DNA from: an uncultured Erythrobacteraceae bacterium
GTDB taxonomy: Bacteria > Pseudomonadota > Alphaproteobacteria > Sphingomonadales > Sphingomonadaceae
Reading direction: 5' to 3'
DNA length: 64,000 nucleotides
Assembly: GCA_946482075.1 (NCBI GenBank)
Contig: CAMLQG010000003.1
Span: forward strand, 1-64,000
A program made the translations under genes and the position numbers. Of this stretch, positions 50,645-59,930 are shown one piece after another. The stretch's first letter is position 1, and the number at the start of each line of letters is the position of its first letter. The notes below the pieces were generated by a model. That model was not told the DNA's origin, made no database searches, and was given only the letters and a program-made list of their open reading frames with translations.

Positions 50645-51313
50645 TTAGAAGCGATAGCCCACACCTGCCACGATCTGGTGGCGATCAAGATCCACGTCGA
50701 AGCGATCACTGTCGGGAATCTCACCCCCGAAATCCACTTCCGCGCGGCCGTAGTTGGAATAGCGATATTCCAGCTTGGTAAAGAGGTTGTTGTTCAACGC
50801 CACTTCAGCGCCCGCACCCAAGCGCCAGCCATCGGTATCGAAGCTTTCGCGCAGAGTGGTCGTCCCGTCGCTGCCGAGCACGTTGAAGCGGGCATTGGTG
50901 TAGCCGCCCTTGGCATAGATCATCGCGTTCGGGGATACGACATAGCCCACGCGCGCGCCAGCATACCAGTCCCGCCCCGCCTTCACTTGGCCAAGGCCGA
51001 AGCCTTCGAAATCGCCATCGTTGAACTTGGTCTTGCCGGTGGAATCGGTCAGTTCCCCTTCGACGCCAACGACAAGGCCGCCGAGATTCACGTCATATCC
51101 GATGCCGCCGCCATAGAGCAGACCGTCGATCGATTCATCGTCGTTTCCGGCCGGATCGTCAACGGAGCTGCCGGCCTTGGCGATGTCGTAGCCCAGAATC
51201 GCTTCCACTCTGGGGCCGGTGAAAGCATCGGTCGGATTGGCTTCCTGCGCCAGGGCAGGAGCAGCGATTGCCATGGTGGACGCGCCTGCGACCATGCAAA
51301 TAACTTTCTTCAT
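50645..51313 (-). CDS. outer-membrane beta-barrel protein (OmpA/OmpW-like, 8-stranded)
   Basis: A 222-residue porin-like protein with signal peptide MKKVICMVAGASTMAIAAPALAQ cleaved after AQ. Alternating strands such as PRVEAILGYDIA, GLLYGGGIGYDVNLGG, WYAGARVGYVVSPNAMIYAK follow, and it ends VAGVGYRF with the C-terminal Phe needed for BAM insertion. It belongs to the OMP_b-brl/opacity type. GGAG precedes the ATG at 51313. It is monocistronic and ends at a strong hairpin, which suggests an abundant message. Confidence 0.9.
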   Translation of the reverse strand: MKKVICMVAGASTMAIAAPALAQEANPTDAFTGPRVEAILGYDIAKAGSSVDDPAGNDDESIDGLLYGGGIGYDVNLGGLVVGVEGELTDSTGKTKFNDGDFEGFGLGQVKAGRDWYAGARVGYVVSPNAMIYAKGGYTNARFNVLGSDGTTTLRESFDTDGWRLGAGAEVALNNNLFTKLEYRYSNYGRAEVDFGGEIPDSDRFDVDLDRHQIVAGVGYRF

Positions 51314-51566
51314 AAGAACTCCGTTCATTCGACACACGCGGCCCGAACTGCTTGGGGGCCGCCTGGGACTGCCCTAATGGTCGGGCTTCGGAGCTGGTTT
51401 CCTCTCAACTAAATATTCGGAATCACTTGATGTTTTTATGCAACACTCCAGCGCGGCAAGCGGTGGCCGGAGCAGGATGAAGCGCCGGAACACGTTCCGA
51501 TGAGTTCCATCCCCCCGTGCGAACCGGTCGGCAGGGCGCGCATTCAGCCCGGTTCGGCGTCGAATT

Positions 51567-51595
51567 TTGCCTTGTGCCCCGGCTCACCCTATATG
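51567..51595 (+). promoter_or_regulatory. promoter of rlmN
   Basis: TTGCCT (51567-51572) and TATATG (51590-51595) are exactly 17 bp apart. The predicted transcription start falls about 2 nt before the ATG at 51604, and no ribosome site precedes that ATG, so the message may be leaderless. The remainder of the 290-bp gap (51314-51566) holds no recognisable gene. Confidence 0.5.
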
Positions 51596-51603
51596 CGCCC
51601 CAT

Positions 51604-52863
51604 ATGGCCGATACCGACCTCATGCCGATCCCCGGACCAATCGATCCGGTCCCTGTCCCGCGCCCGGGCGTGATCGATGGGATAACCCCGCGCGCCGATG
51701 GGCGGGTGGATCTGATGGGCGTGCCGCGCAAACGCATCGCCGAGCTGATGGAACTGGCAGGGCTGGACACCAAGCAAGCCAGGCTGCGCGCCAAGCAGGT
51801 CTATCACTGGATCTACCATCGCGGCGTCTCCGATTTCGAGCAGATGACCGATATCGGCAAGCAGATGCGCCCCTGGCTCACCGAACGCTTCGTCATTGCG
51901 CGGCCCGAAGTGGTCACCGCCCAGCACTCCACCGACGGCACCCGCAAATGGCTGTTGCGCACCGCGGACGGGTATGATTTCGAGATGGTGTTCATCCCCG
52001 ACGCGGATCGCGGCACGCTGTGCGTCTCCAGCCAGATCGGCTGCACGCTCAATTGCCGCTTCTGCCATACCGGCACGATGCGCCTGGTGCGCAATCTCAC
52101 GCCGGGTGAGATCGTCGGCCAGGTCATGCTCGCGCGCGATGCGCTGGAGGAATGGCCGCGCGGGCGAATGGATGTAGGCGACGAAGAGAGCGAAAGCGAT
52201 TACCGCGCCGATGGCCGCCTGCTGACCAACATCGTGATGATGGGCATGGGCGAACCGCTCTACAATTTCGATAATGTCCGCGATGCTTTGAAGCTTGTCA
52301 TGGATGGGGACGGCCTTGCCCTTTCCCGCCGGCGCATCACGCTGTCGACCAGCGGCGTGGTGCCGATGATCGAGCGCTGCGGGGCCGAGATCAACGTCAA
52401 TCTCGCCGTCTCGCTTCACGCTGTGACCAAGCCGATCCGCGACGAGATCGTGCCGATCAACCGCAAATACGGAATCGAGGAATTGCTGGAAGCCTGTGCG
52501 GCCTATCCCGGCGCTTCCAACGCCCGGCGCATCACTTTCGAATATGTCATGCTGAAGGACAAGAACGACAGCGACGAGGATGCGCGTGAACTCGTGCGCC
52601 TCATCAAGCACTATAAGCTGCCGGCCAAGGTGAACCTGATTCCGTTCAACCCCTGGCCGGGCTCGATCTACGACTGCTCCACGCCGGAGCGGATCAAGCG
52701 CTTTTCCGAGATCATCTTCGAAGCCGGCATCAGCGCACCCGTGCGCACTCCGCGTGGGCGGGACATCGACGCCGCCTGCGGCCAGCTGAAGACCGCGGCG
52801 GAAAAGATGAGCCGCGCGGAACTGGATCGCCTGGCGGAAGAGAAGCAGCAGGCGCTGGGGTAG
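51604..52863 (+). CDS. rlmN: dual-specificity 23S rRNA A2503 / tRNA A37 C2-methyltransferase
   Basis: A 419-residue radical-SAM methylase that adds methyl to C2 of A2503 in 23S rRNA and A37 in some tRNAs. Its [4Fe-4S] site is C147-x3-C151-x2-C154 (CTLNCRFC). [13 protein letters not shown] and [13 protein letters not shown] follow, with the catalytic C-terminal Cys region [10 protein letters not shown] slightly extended N-terminus ([15 protein letters not shown]) precedes the family core. The start is ATG at 51604, right after a -10-like TATATG. Confidence 0.96.
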   Translation: MADTDLMPIPGPIDPVPVPRPGVIDGITPRADGRVDLMGVPRKRIAELMELAGLDTKQARLRAKQVYHWIYHRGVSDFEQMTDIGKQMRPWLTERFVIARPEVVTAQHSTDGTRKWLLRTADGYDFEMVFIPDADRGTLCVSSQIGCTLNCRFCHTGTMRLVRNLTPGEIVGQVMLARDALEEWPRGRMDVGDEESESDYRADGRLLTNIVMMGMGEPLYNFDNVRDALKLVMDGDGLALSRRRITLSTSGVVPMIERCGAEINVNLAVSLHAVTKPIRDEIVPINRKYGIEELLEACAAYPGASNARRITFEYVMLKDKNDSDEDARELVRLIKHYKLPAKVNLIPFNPWPGSIYDCSTPERIKRFSEIIFEAGISAPVRTPRGRDIDAACGQLKTAAEKMSRAELDRLAEEKQQALG

Positions 52864-52878
52864 GCCCTGCCCACATGC

Positions 52879-52967
52879 CATTCGTCATCCCGGCGAAGGC
52901 TGGGATCTTTATGAGAAATGCTCGACATAGCCGACAGAGATGCCAGCCTTCGCTGGCATGACGAATG
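52879..52967. repeat. palindromic repeat family C, copy 1
   Basis: An 89-bp element with perfect 10-bp terminal inverted repeats CATTCGTCAT/ATGACGAATG, and inner halves CCCGGCGAAGGCTGGGATC and GATGCCAGCCTTCGCTGGC. It lies between convergent rlmN and the ferritin-like gene. Relatives are at 54823-54909 and 61773-61848. Confidence 0.85.
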
Positions 52968-52979
52968 ACCAGGGGCCTC

Positions 52980-53477
52980 TCAAGCCTCCAGCAGTTTCGC
53001 CGCCTGTTTCAGCCGCCCGCCATGCTCGGTCTCTTCCTTCCCGTTCTGGCGGAAGAGCGCGGCGGCTTCCGGATTGCCGCAATTGGCGGCCCAGCGCTCG
53101 TACAGATCTTCGCCACTGAACTCGGCCTCGGCAAGCGCATGCAGCGCTTCGGCGGTCAGCGGCTTGGGTTCGGGCTGCGGGCCGGCGAGATAGGGGTTTT
53201 CCTCGGGCGCAGGCACGGGATAGCCGGTACCGGTGATCTTGCCGAGCGCTTTGCTGACGCGATGGGCATGGGCCAGTTCCTCGCGCCCATTATGCAACAG
53301 AATCGCGCGGACATCCTCGCGGTCCGTGCCTTCGGCCATGTTGCGGTAGAGATCGAGGCCGGCCGCCTCGATCATCACCATCACCTTGAGATCGTCGACC
53401 GACGGGCTGTCGAGCTTCGCGATATGCGCGAAGGCATCCATGATCGTCGCGGGGGCACCCTCGGGAATTTCGTGCAT
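52980..53477 (-). CDS. ferritin-like/rubrerythrin-type diiron protein
   Basis: A 165-residue four-helix protein. Two Glu...ExxH pairs typical of a ferritin-like diiron site are seen: VMIEAAGLDLYRNM with GREELAHAHR, and AEAEFSGEDLYERW with GKEETEHGGR. It has no C-terminal rubredoxin cysteines. It probably handles iron or peroxide, or holds an oxidase function. The ATG at 53477 is preceded by GGAGAGAG; the upstream in-frame start is not. The 278 bp to the next gene show no clear feature. Confidence 0.85.
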   Translation of the reverse strand: MHEIPEGAPATIMDAFAHIAKLDSPSVDDLKVMVMIEAAGLDLYRNMAEGTDREDVRAILLHNGREELAHAHRVSKALGKITGTGYPVPAPEENPYLAGPQPEPKPLTAEALHALAEAEFSGEDLYERWAANCGNPEAAALFRQNGKEETEHGGRLKQAAKLLEA

Positions 53478-53755
53478 GGCTCTCTCCATCCAGGCTGTGC
53501 GGTCGGTATACCTATCCTCCCGACACACGAAAAGGGGCCGGCTCGCGCCTGCTCCCCTGTCCCCTCAAGCAGACTCATGATCATTATCAAGTGATCTCTA
53601 CGCGCAGTTTCCCTTTCCTCTGCCTGCCGCCCAAACCTCACGCCTCGTCGCGAGTTTCGCTGAAATCGCTTTTGTTCATCTGAGGTTGTGGACCGCCTTT
53701 GGAATTAGGCCGTTGAACCGGTCGAAGTGTTCAGAAGTGTTCGAAAGGGAACGAA

Positions 53756-54118
53756 ATGCAAAAGTTTCTCATCGCCGCGGCCGCCGCCGCGGTCCTCGCT
53801 CTTCCCGCCACCCCGGCGGAAGCCCGCCGCGACGGCTACTATGATCGTGACCATCACGGCCACTACGATCGCGATCGCCGCTACTACAAGGAACGGCGCC
53901 TGAGCCGGAGCGATCGCATCTGGCGTGGCCGGGACGGGCGCTATCGCTGCCGGCGCGACAATGGCACGACCGGCCTGCTGATCGGCGCCGCGGTGGGCGG
54001 CCTGGCCGGTCATGAGATAGCCGGCAGCGGCGACAAGACGCTCGGCGTCATTCTGGGTGCGGCCGGCGGCGGCCTCCTGGGCCGTGCGATCGACCGGGGC
54101 GACCTGCGCTGCCGTTAA
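53756..54118 (+). CDS. exported glycine-zipper protein
   Basis: A 120-residue protein with a signal peptide (MQKFLIAAAAAAVLALPATP). A His/Asp/Tyr/Arg-rich segment follows (RRDGYYDRDHHGHYDRDRRY, then YYKERRLSRSDRIWRG). It ends in a glycine zipper (GLLIGAAVGGLAGHEIAG, LGVILGAAGGGLLGRAIDRG) of the SlyB/17 kDa-antigen 2TM type. It is probably an envelope-associated protein. No lipobox is visible. It is common in sphingomonads and of unknown function. Confidence 0.8.
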   Translation: MQKFLIAAAAAAVLALPATPAEARRDGYYDRDHHGHYDRDRRYYKERRLSRSDRIWRGRDGRYRCRRDNGTTGLLIGAAVGGLAGHEIAGSGDKTLGVILGAAGGGLLGRAIDRGDLRCR

Positions 54119-54179
54119 GCTGGCCGGGTTCGCGATAAGGTCGTCTCGAAACGCCCCCTCCCCCATCGCGAACCTTGCG

Positions 54180-54214
54180 ATCGCCCGTCGTAGCGATAGG
54201 CTGCGGCGGGCGAT
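54180..54214 (+). terminator. possible terminator after glycine-zipper gene
   Basis: Arms ATCGCCCG (54180-54187) and CGGGCGAT (54207-54214) are followed by TT only. The long loop of 19 nt makes this a weak call. Confidence 0.3.
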
Positions 54215-54256
54215 TTCGTCTGGGAAGGAATTCCGGGCCAAATTCGGGAGAGTGAA

Positions 54257-54799
54257 ATGAGTGCGATGGAGGAGAAGATCCGGGTTCTGTGGGATCACCA
54301 CGAGATCGATACGCTGCTGGATCGCTACTGCCGCGGGTTCGACCGCTGCGACATGGACGAGGCGAAAGGCACGCATTGGCCGGACGCTACGGTCGATTAT
54401 CCGAACTTCGTCGGCCTCGCCCACGGCATGTGTGACAGCGCCGATGCGATCCACAGGGCACAGTTCGATTCCACCCAGCACTATGTCACCAACAACCGCA
54501 TCGACCTCGACGGCGACACCGCACATACGGAGACCTATTTCATCATGGCCGGGCGGTTGAAGGATGCGATGCAATGCGTTCAGCTGGGCGGTCGCTATGT
54601 CCGTAGGCTGGAACGCCGGGGCGACGAATGGCGCATCGCCTCCTGCGTATGCCTGCTCGAATGGTCGTCCAGCGACGAAGCGCTCGCGGCGGTCCTTGCC
54701 ACCGGCGCGAAAGGCGCACGCGACAGGTCCGATCCGATCTATGCCCGTCCGCTGAAAGTGGAACGCGAGCCGAGCGATGTGGCGCTCAGCCTTGGGTGA
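54257..54799 (+). CDS. NTF2/SnoaL-like protein
   Basis: A 180-residue protein of the SnoaL_4/NTF2-like fold with DTLLDRYCRGFDRCDMDEAK, WPDATVDYPNFVG, THYxTN-like THYVTNN (seen as QHYVTNNRIDLDGDTAHTET) and RYVRRLERRGDEWRIAS. This pattern (YCRGFDRCD, H-Y-V-T-N) is that of the dehydratase/hydrolase-like group frequent in sphingomonad catabolic loci. Start GTG/ATG: the ATG at 54257 follows GGGAGAG. It stands alone here. Confidence 0.85.
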   Translation: MSAMEEKIRVLWDHHEIDTLLDRYCRGFDRCDMDEAKGTHWPDATVDYPNFVGLAHGMCDSADAIHRAQFDSTQHYVTNNRIDLDGDTAHTETYFIMAGRLKDAMQCVQLGGRYVRRLERRGDEWRIASCVCLLEWSSSDEALAAVLATGAKGARDRSDPIYARPLKVEREPSDVALSLG

Positions 54800-54822
54800 A
54801 CTCGGCTTTTCTCTGCAATCAA

Positions 54823-54909
54823 CTCGTCATGCCAGCACAAGCCGGCATCTCTCTCGGCTGCATGGCGCGTTGCTCACAAAGATCCCAGCCTTCGCTGGGA
54901 TGACGAATG
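54823..54909. repeat. palindromic repeat family C, copy 2
   Basis: CGTCATGCCAGCACAAGCCG at the left and CCCAGCCTTCGCTGGGATGA at the right form inverted ends of the same type as 52879-52967. The rest of the 288-bp gap up to 55087 (54910-55087) holds no clear gene. Confidence 0.75.
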
Positions 54910-55087
54910 CTTGTCGAAGCCGGTCGAACAGAACACTTTCCTACGCGCCCCCGATCTGCTCCAACGGAAGGATGAGCCGCCCCGCCACTCATTTTCCCAT
55001 ATCCTTCCAGCATGTTAAAATCCCCTCAGGGGGACCCCGGAGTTTGTCTCCTGGACAGTGTCAACTGTGTCAACCTGGAGTATCGAA

Positions 55088-55852
55088 ATGACCCTTCCGA
55101 CGGTTCTCGTAACCGGCGGGGCGAAGCGAATCGGGGCGGCGATCGCTCGCGCTTTCGGCCGGACAGGCTGGCATGTCCTGGTCCATTACGGCCATTCGCA
55201 AGGCGAAGCGGAAGCGTTGGCGGCGGAACTTCCCTCCGCGCGTGCCGTGTGTTGCGATCTGGCCGATGTGGACGCGGCCGAAGCCATGGTGGAAGCGCTG
55301 GGCGAGGAACTCGGTAATTGGAGAGTATTGGTCAATTCAGGCTCGGTCTTCGCCTATGACGGGCCGGAGCGGCTCGACCCGGCAACCTTCGCCCAGGCCA
55401 TGCGTGTGAACGCGGAAACGCCAGCGCGGATGGCGCAGGCCTTCCTGCGCTCTGCCCGCGCGCGGGGCGGGCGGCGCGTGATCACCGTGACGGATCAGAA
55501 ACTGGCCAATCCGAACCCGGACTTTTTCTCCTACACGATGAGCAAGCATGCGCTCGCCGCCACGGTGCCGATGCAGGCCATGGCCTGCACGTCTCCGCTC
55601 GACCGGGTCTATGCGCTGGCGCCGGGCGCGATTCTGGCCAGCCACGACCAAACGGCCGACGAGGCCGACACCTCGCACAGGCTCAACCTGCTGGGCCGGC
55701 GCACGGGGGCCGACGAAGTTGCCGAAACCGCCCTGTTCCTCGCCGAAGGCTGGCTCGCCAGCGGGGAGACGATCTTCGTGGATTCCGGCCAGCACCTGCT
55801 CTCCCAGCCGCGCGATGTGATCTATCTGGCGCGCGAAGGCCGAGCCGTGTGA
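55088..55852 (+). CDS. SDR-family pteridine reductase-like protein (FolM-like)
   Basis: A 254-residue SDR whose nucleotide motif reads TGGAKRIGAAIARAF. The TGxxxRIG arrangement with Arg is typical of pteridine/dihydromonapterin reductases. It has the NSGSVFAYDG motif and an active-site SYTMSKHALAATV with Tyr-x3-Lys, and DQKLANPNPDFF just before. It may reduce a pterin. Its stop overlaps the GTG of the cytochrome b gene (GTGA). The ATG at 55088 is favoured over a GTG 30 bp earlier. Confidence 0.82.
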   Translation: MTLPTVLVTGGAKRIGAAIARAFGRTGWHVLVHYGHSQGEAEALAAELPSARAVCCDLADVDAAEAMVEALGEELGNWRVLVNSGSVFAYDGPERLDPATFAQAMRVNAETPARMAQAFLRSARARGGRRVITVTDQKLANPNPDFFSYTMSKHALAATVPMQAMACTSPLDRVYALAPGAILASHDQTADEADTSHRLNLLGRRTGADEVAETALFLAEGWLASGETIFVDSGQHLLSQPRDVIYLAREGRAV

Positions 55853-56511
55853 AACGCCACGCGCTCTCCACCCGGCTGTGGCACTGGCTGAACTTCGCCT
55901 GCCTCGCGGTGCTGTTCATGTCCGGCCTCAACATTTCCAACGCCCATCCGCATCTCTATTGGGGCCATTGGGGCTTCGAGCCCGCCAGCGCCTGGCTCAG
56001 CCTCCCGCGCTTCCCCGGCTGGATGACGATCCCGGGCCATTACAGCCTGTCGGGCGCGCGGCTGTGGCACTTGCTCTTCGCCTGGCCCTTCGCCTTCGGA
56101 CTGCTGGGGTTCATGATCGCCAGCCTCGCCAACGGCCATTTCCGGCGCGACCTGATGACCACGCGGGCGGAATGGCGCTGGTCCGCGATCCGGGCCGATA
56201 TCGCCAATCATCTGCGGCTGGAATTCGACCATCCGGGCTCCAAGTTCAACTTCTTGCAGAGGCTCGCCTACGGCCTCGTAATCGGCGTGGCGCTCCCGCT
56301 GATGATCGCCACCGGCCTTGCCATGAGCCCGGCGATCGACGCCAGCTGGCCGTTGCTGGTCGATCTTTTCGGCGGGCGGCAATCGGCCCGCTCGCTCCAT
56401 TTCCTCTGCGCCTGGGCGCTGGCGGGCTTCTTCGTGCTCCATATCGTGCTGGTGATGCTTTCGGGCCCCACGAAGCAACTGCGCGAAATGATCACCGGCG
56501 GGCGGGCATGA
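55849..56511 (+). CDS. cytochrome b561-type membrane heme protein
   Basis: A 220-residue inner-membrane diheme cytochrome b of the Ni-hydrogenase/thiosulfate-reductase b-subunit type. Four or five hydrophobic segments carry likely heme-ligand histidines (STRLWHWLNFACLAVLF, GARLWHLLFAWPFAFG, ARSLHFLCAWALAG, FFVLHIVLVM). It probably passes electrons between quinone and the exported molybdoenzyme encoded next. The GTG start at 55849 overlaps the SDR stop, and its stop overlaps the next ATG (ATGA). Confidence 0.88.
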   Translation: MKRHALSTRLWHWLNFACLAVLFMSGLNISNAHPHLYWGHWGFEPASAWLSLPRFPGWMTIPGHYSLSGARLWHLLFAWPFAFGLLGFMIASLANGHFRRDLMTTRAEWRWSAIRADIANHLRLEFDHPGSKFNFLQRLAYGLVIGVALPLMIATGLAMSPAIDASWPLLVDLFGGRQSARSLHFLCAWALAGFFVLHIVLVMLSGPTKQLREMITGGRA

Positions 56512-57248
56512 GGCGGCGCAGCGTCCTCGCCGGGCTGGCCGCGCTGTTCGCCGGCGGCTGCGCAAAGCTCGCGCAGAACCAGCCTTTCGCAGGACTGCTC
56601 ACTTCCGCGGAGGACTGGAATCGCGGCCTGCACGAGCTGCTGGGCCGCAGGACCGCGCTTGCCCGCGAGTTCATGCCGGCCGATATCTCGCCCTTCTTCC
56701 GCGGCAATGGCAGCACCGATCCCGACAGCCCGGAATACCGCGCCCATGCCGCTGCCGGCTTCGCGGACTGGCGACTGGCGGTGACGGGGCTCGTGGAGAA
56801 CCCGCTCAGCCTCTCGCTCGCGGATATCCGCGCGCTCCCGCAGCGCAGCCAGATCACCCGGCACGATTGCGTGGAAGGGTGGAGCGCGATCGCGCAATGG
56901 ACCGGGCCACAGCTTGCGCTGATCCTCGACCGCGCGGGGCTGAAGCCGGAGGCGCGCTACATCGTCTTCCGCTGCGCCGACCGGCTGGGGGGCGAGCCCT
57001 ACTACGAGAGCATCGACCTGATCGATGCCCGGCATCCCCAGACGATCGTTGCCCATCTGCTGAACGGGGAGCCGCTCCCCATCCGCAACGGCGCGCCGCT
57101 GCGCATGCGGATCGAGCGGCAGCTCGGCTACAAGCATGCGAAATACCTGACCGGCGTCGAGGCAGTGGCGACGCTGGAGGGCATCGGCAGGGGCAAGGGC
57201 GGCTATTGGGAGGATCGCAGCGACTATCAATGGTATGCGGGAATTTAG
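56508..57248 (+). CDS. Tat-exported molybdopterin (sulfite-oxidase-fold) oxidoreductase
   Basis: A 246-residue protein with a twin-arginine signal (MRRRSVLAGLAALFAGGC) and a lipobox-like Cys18, so probably a periplasmic lipoprotein. The Mo-binding Cys is Cys121 in HDCVEGWSAIAQWTG, and later ADRLGGEPYYESIDL and GAPLRMRIERQLGYKHAKYL follow the sulfite oxidase/YedY (MsrP) fold. It is smaller than MsrP (about 300). It pairs with the b561 gene by a 4-bp overlap, analogous to MsrP-MsrQ but with a b561-type, not an MsrQ-type, partner. The substrate is unknown. Confidence 0.88.
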   Translation: MRRRSVLAGLAALFAGGCAKLAQNQPFAGLLTSAEDWNRGLHELLGRRTALAREFMPADISPFFRGNGSTDPDSPEYRAHAAAGFADWRLAVTGLVENPLSLSLADIRALPQRSQITRHDCVEGWSAIAQWTGPQLALILDRAGLKPEARYIVFRCADRLGGEPYYESIDLIDARHPQTIVAHLLNGEPLPIRNGAPLRMRIERQLGYKHAKYLTGVEAVATLEGIGRGKGGYWEDRSDYQWYAGI

Positions 57249-57287
57249 GATGCTAGTTGGGACGGCTGGCCGGCGAGGGATGATCGG

Positions 57288-58535
57288 ATGAGTGCGCGTG
57301 TTTTCGAAAGCGTGGTTGCCAAGGGCATCCGCAAGGGTGTGCTGGAAATCCGCTATGCCGACGGCACGGTGAAGAGCTTCGGCACGCCGACCGAGGGCTT
57401 TCCCGAGATCGCGGTGCGCATGGCCGACAAGGCCGTGCCGCGCGACATCGTGATGCACCCGCGCCTCGGCGCGGCGGAAGCCTTCATGGACGGTCGCCTG
57501 GTGATCGAGCGCGGCGACGTGATGGGGCTGATCCAGCTCATCCGCGGCAACAACCAGTGGGAACGCTTCGGCAAGATCGGCCAGGCGGGCCCGCTGAAGC
57601 GTCTGGTCCGCAAGTTCGCCGCCACGGCCCATGAAGTGAACCGGCAGGCCAGTTCCAAGGCCAATGTCGCCCACCACTACGATATCGGCAACGACCTCTA
57701 CCGCCTGATGCTCGATGCCGATCACATGCAGTATAGCTGCGCCTACTGGCCGCGCGCCGACATGACGCTCGAGCAGGCGCAGGAAGCCAAGCTCGCCCAC
57801 ATCGCGGCCAAGCTGGCGCTCGCGCCGGGGCAGAGCGTGCTCGACATCGGCTGCGGCTGGGGCGGCATGGCAATCTATCTCGCTACCCATTTCGACGTGC
57901 GCGTCACCGGCATCACGCTGAGCGAGGAACAGCTGGCGCTGGCGAAGGAACGGGCGCAGGCGGCGGGCGTGGCCGGGAGGATCAGCTTCGAGCTGGTCGA
58001 TTATCGCGATCTTGCGAGCCGTGGCGCACAGTTCGACCGGATCGTCTCGGTCGGCATGTTCGAGCATGTCGGCCGGCCGCAGTTCAAGGACTTCTTCCGC
58101 GCGGTCACCCAGCTTCTCGCACCCGGAGGCGTGATGCTGCTCCACACGATCGGCCGCATGGGCGTTCCGGGCGCGACCGACGCCTTCACGCGCAAATACA
58201 TCTTCCCAGGCGGCTATATCCCGGCCTTGAGCGAGACCCTGGAAGCGAGCGAACCGTTCCGCCTGATCGCCAGCGACGTGGAGACGCTGCGGCTCCATTA
58301 CGCACTGACCCTGCGCGAATGGTACAAGCGCTGCATGGCCCACCAGGCCGAGATCGAAGCGCTGTACGATGCCCGCTTCTTCCGCATGTGGACCTTCTAT
58401 CTGGCCGGCGCCACCGCCGCTTTCGAGAGCGGCGGCATGTGCAACTACCAGATCCAGTACTGCCGCGACCGCCAGGTCCTGCCGCTGGCGCGCGACTACA
58501 TCACCGAAACGGAGCGCGAGCTCCTCAAGGGGTAG
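57288..58535 (+). CDS. cfa: cyclopropane-fatty-acyl-phospholipid synthase
   Basis: A 415-residue SAM-dependent methyltransferase that methylenates cis double bonds in membrane phospholipids. SAM motif LDIGCGWGGMAIYLA, VTGITLSEEQLALAKERA, SVGMFEHVG and the C-terminal WYKRCMAHQAEIEALYDARF and CNYQIQYCRDRQ are present. It may also act as a sterol/mycolic-type methyltransferase but overall matches Cfa. Start ATG after GAGGGATGA. The MATE gene follows 11 bp later. Confidence 0.93.
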   Translation: MSARVFESVVAKGIRKGVLEIRYADGTVKSFGTPTEGFPEIAVRMADKAVPRDIVMHPRLGAAEAFMDGRLVIERGDVMGLIQLIRGNNQWERFGKIGQAGPLKRLVRKFAATAHEVNRQASSKANVAHHYDIGNDLYRLMLDADHMQYSCAYWPRADMTLEQAQEAKLAHIAAKLALAPGQSVLDIGCGWGGMAIYLATHFDVRVTGITLSEEQLALAKERAQAAGVAGRISFELVDYRDLASRGAQFDRIVSVGMFEHVGRPQFKDFFRAVTQLLAPGGVMLLHTIGRMGVPGATDAFTRKYIFPGGYIPALSETLEASEPFRLIASDVETLRLHYALTLREWYKRCMAHQAEIEALYDARFFRMWTFYLAGATAAFESGGMCNYQIQYCRDRQVLPLARDYITETERELLKG

Positions 58536-58546
58536 GCCGCCCCGCC

Positions 58547-59899
58547 ATGGCCGCCCCGCTCACTCGCCGCGCCGTCTTCGCGCAGGCCTGGCCGATCATG
58601 CTGGGCCAGGCCTCGGTGCCGCTGGTCGGCATCGTCGATGCCGCCGTGATCGGGCGGACGGGCGACACGGTGGCGCTGGCGGGCGTGGCGCTGGGCGCGG
58701 TCGTGATCGGCCTCGTCTTCTGGAGCTTCGGTTTTCTGCGGATGGGCATCACCGGCCTTACTGCCCAGGCCGACGGAGCGGAGGACCGGGCGGAAGTCCG
58801 CGCGCTGCTCGTCCGCGCCCTGGCGCTCGGCTTCGTGCTCGGCCTGCTGCTCCTCGCTTTCCACCAGCCCATTGGGGCCGGGGCCTTCGCCCTCCTTGCC
58901 GGCGGCGAAGGCGTGAGTGCGGAGGCCGGCCAGTATACCCAGGCCCGCTTCTTCGGCGCACCGGCCGCACTGGCGGTCTTCGCGGTCAATGGCTGGCTGC
59001 TCGGCCTCGGCCGGACGAAAGCGGCGCTGGCGCTGCAGATCGTCATGAACGTGGCCAATATCGGCTTCGACATCCTGTTCGTCTGGGGCTTCGACATGGG
59101 CGCACGCGGCGTAGGCCTCGGCACTGCGAGCGCCGAATGGACCGCACTCACCGCCGGTCTCATCATCGTGGGGCTGACGGCGCCAGGCGGCCTGCCCTCC
59201 TTCGTCGACCGACCCTGGCGCGAACTGTTCGAAAGCGCCGCGATGCGCCGGCTCTTCGCAGTCAATACGGACCTCATGATCCGCACGATGGCTCTGCTCC
59301 TCCTCTTCGCCTGGCTCGCCAATGCCGGCGCGCGGCTAGGCGCGACCGCGCTCGCGGCCAATCACATCCTGCTCCAATTCGTCGAAGTCGCGGCCTTCAT
59401 CCTCGATGCCTTCGCCTTCACCGCCGAAAGCCGGATCGGCCATGCCGTCGGCGCGCGCTCCATGGCACAGTTCGACCGCGCGGTCCGGCTGACGGGCGAA
59501 TTCTCGCTCGCCGGCGCGGTGCTGCTCGCACTCGCCTTCCTCGCAGGCGGACAGTCCGCCATCGCCTTCATCACACCGGACCCGGCGGTGCAAGCGACGG
59601 CCGCGGGCCTGATGCTCTTCACCGCGGCGATCCCGATCATCGGGATGCCGAGCTGGCTCCTGGACGGTATCTTCATCGGCGCGACCCGGGGCAAGGCGCT
59701 GCGCAATGCGGCGATCGTCTCCACCACGCTCTACATCCTGGCCGACCTGGCGCTGCGCCCGCAGGGCAATCTCGGCGTGTGGATCGCCTTCTGCGCGAGC
59801 TATATCTTCCGCGCCGGTGCGCTGGGCTGGCACTTCCCTGCCCTGCGGCGGTCACTCGACGGACGCGAGAACCTTGCCTCGACCGGCGCATCGCACTAG
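58547..59899 (+). CDS. MATE-family efflux transporter (DinF-like)
   Basis: A 450-residue cation-coupled exporter with about 12 membrane segments in two halves. It begins [20 protein letters not shown], with [59 protein letters not shown] and [12 protein letters not shown], the DinF-like MATE pattern. The ATG at 58547 comes 11 bp after cfa, which suggests co-transcription. The substrate is unknown. Confidence 0.92.
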   Translation: MAAPLTRRAVFAQAWPIMLGQASVPLVGIVDAAVIGRTGDTVALAGVALGAVVIGLVFWSFGFLRMGITGLTAQADGAEDRAEVRALLVRALALGFVLGLLLLAFHQPIGAGAFALLAGGEGVSAEAGQYTQARFFGAPAALAVFAVNGWLLGLGRTKAALALQIVMNVANIGFDILFVWGFDMGARGVGLGTASAEWTALTAGLIIVGLTAPGGLPSFVDRPWRELFESAAMRRLFAVNTDLMIRTMALLLLFAWLANAGARLGATALAANHILLQFVEVAAFILDAFAFTAESRIGHAVGARSMAQFDRAVRLTGEFSLAGAVLLALAFLAGGQSAIAFITPDPAVQATAAGLMLFTAAIPIIGMPSWLLDGIFIGATRGKALRNAAIVSTTLYILADLALRPQGNLGVWIAFCASYIFRAGALGWHFPALRRSLDGRENLASTGASH

Positions 59900-59930
59900 G
59901 CGCTTGGCCGCATTTTTCCGGAGATTCGCA

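Noticed and set aside
53700..53755. A sigma-EcfG (GGAAC...CGTT) stress promoter before the glycine-zipper gene.
   Set aside because: GGAAT is present but the -10 CGTT is not at the right distance.
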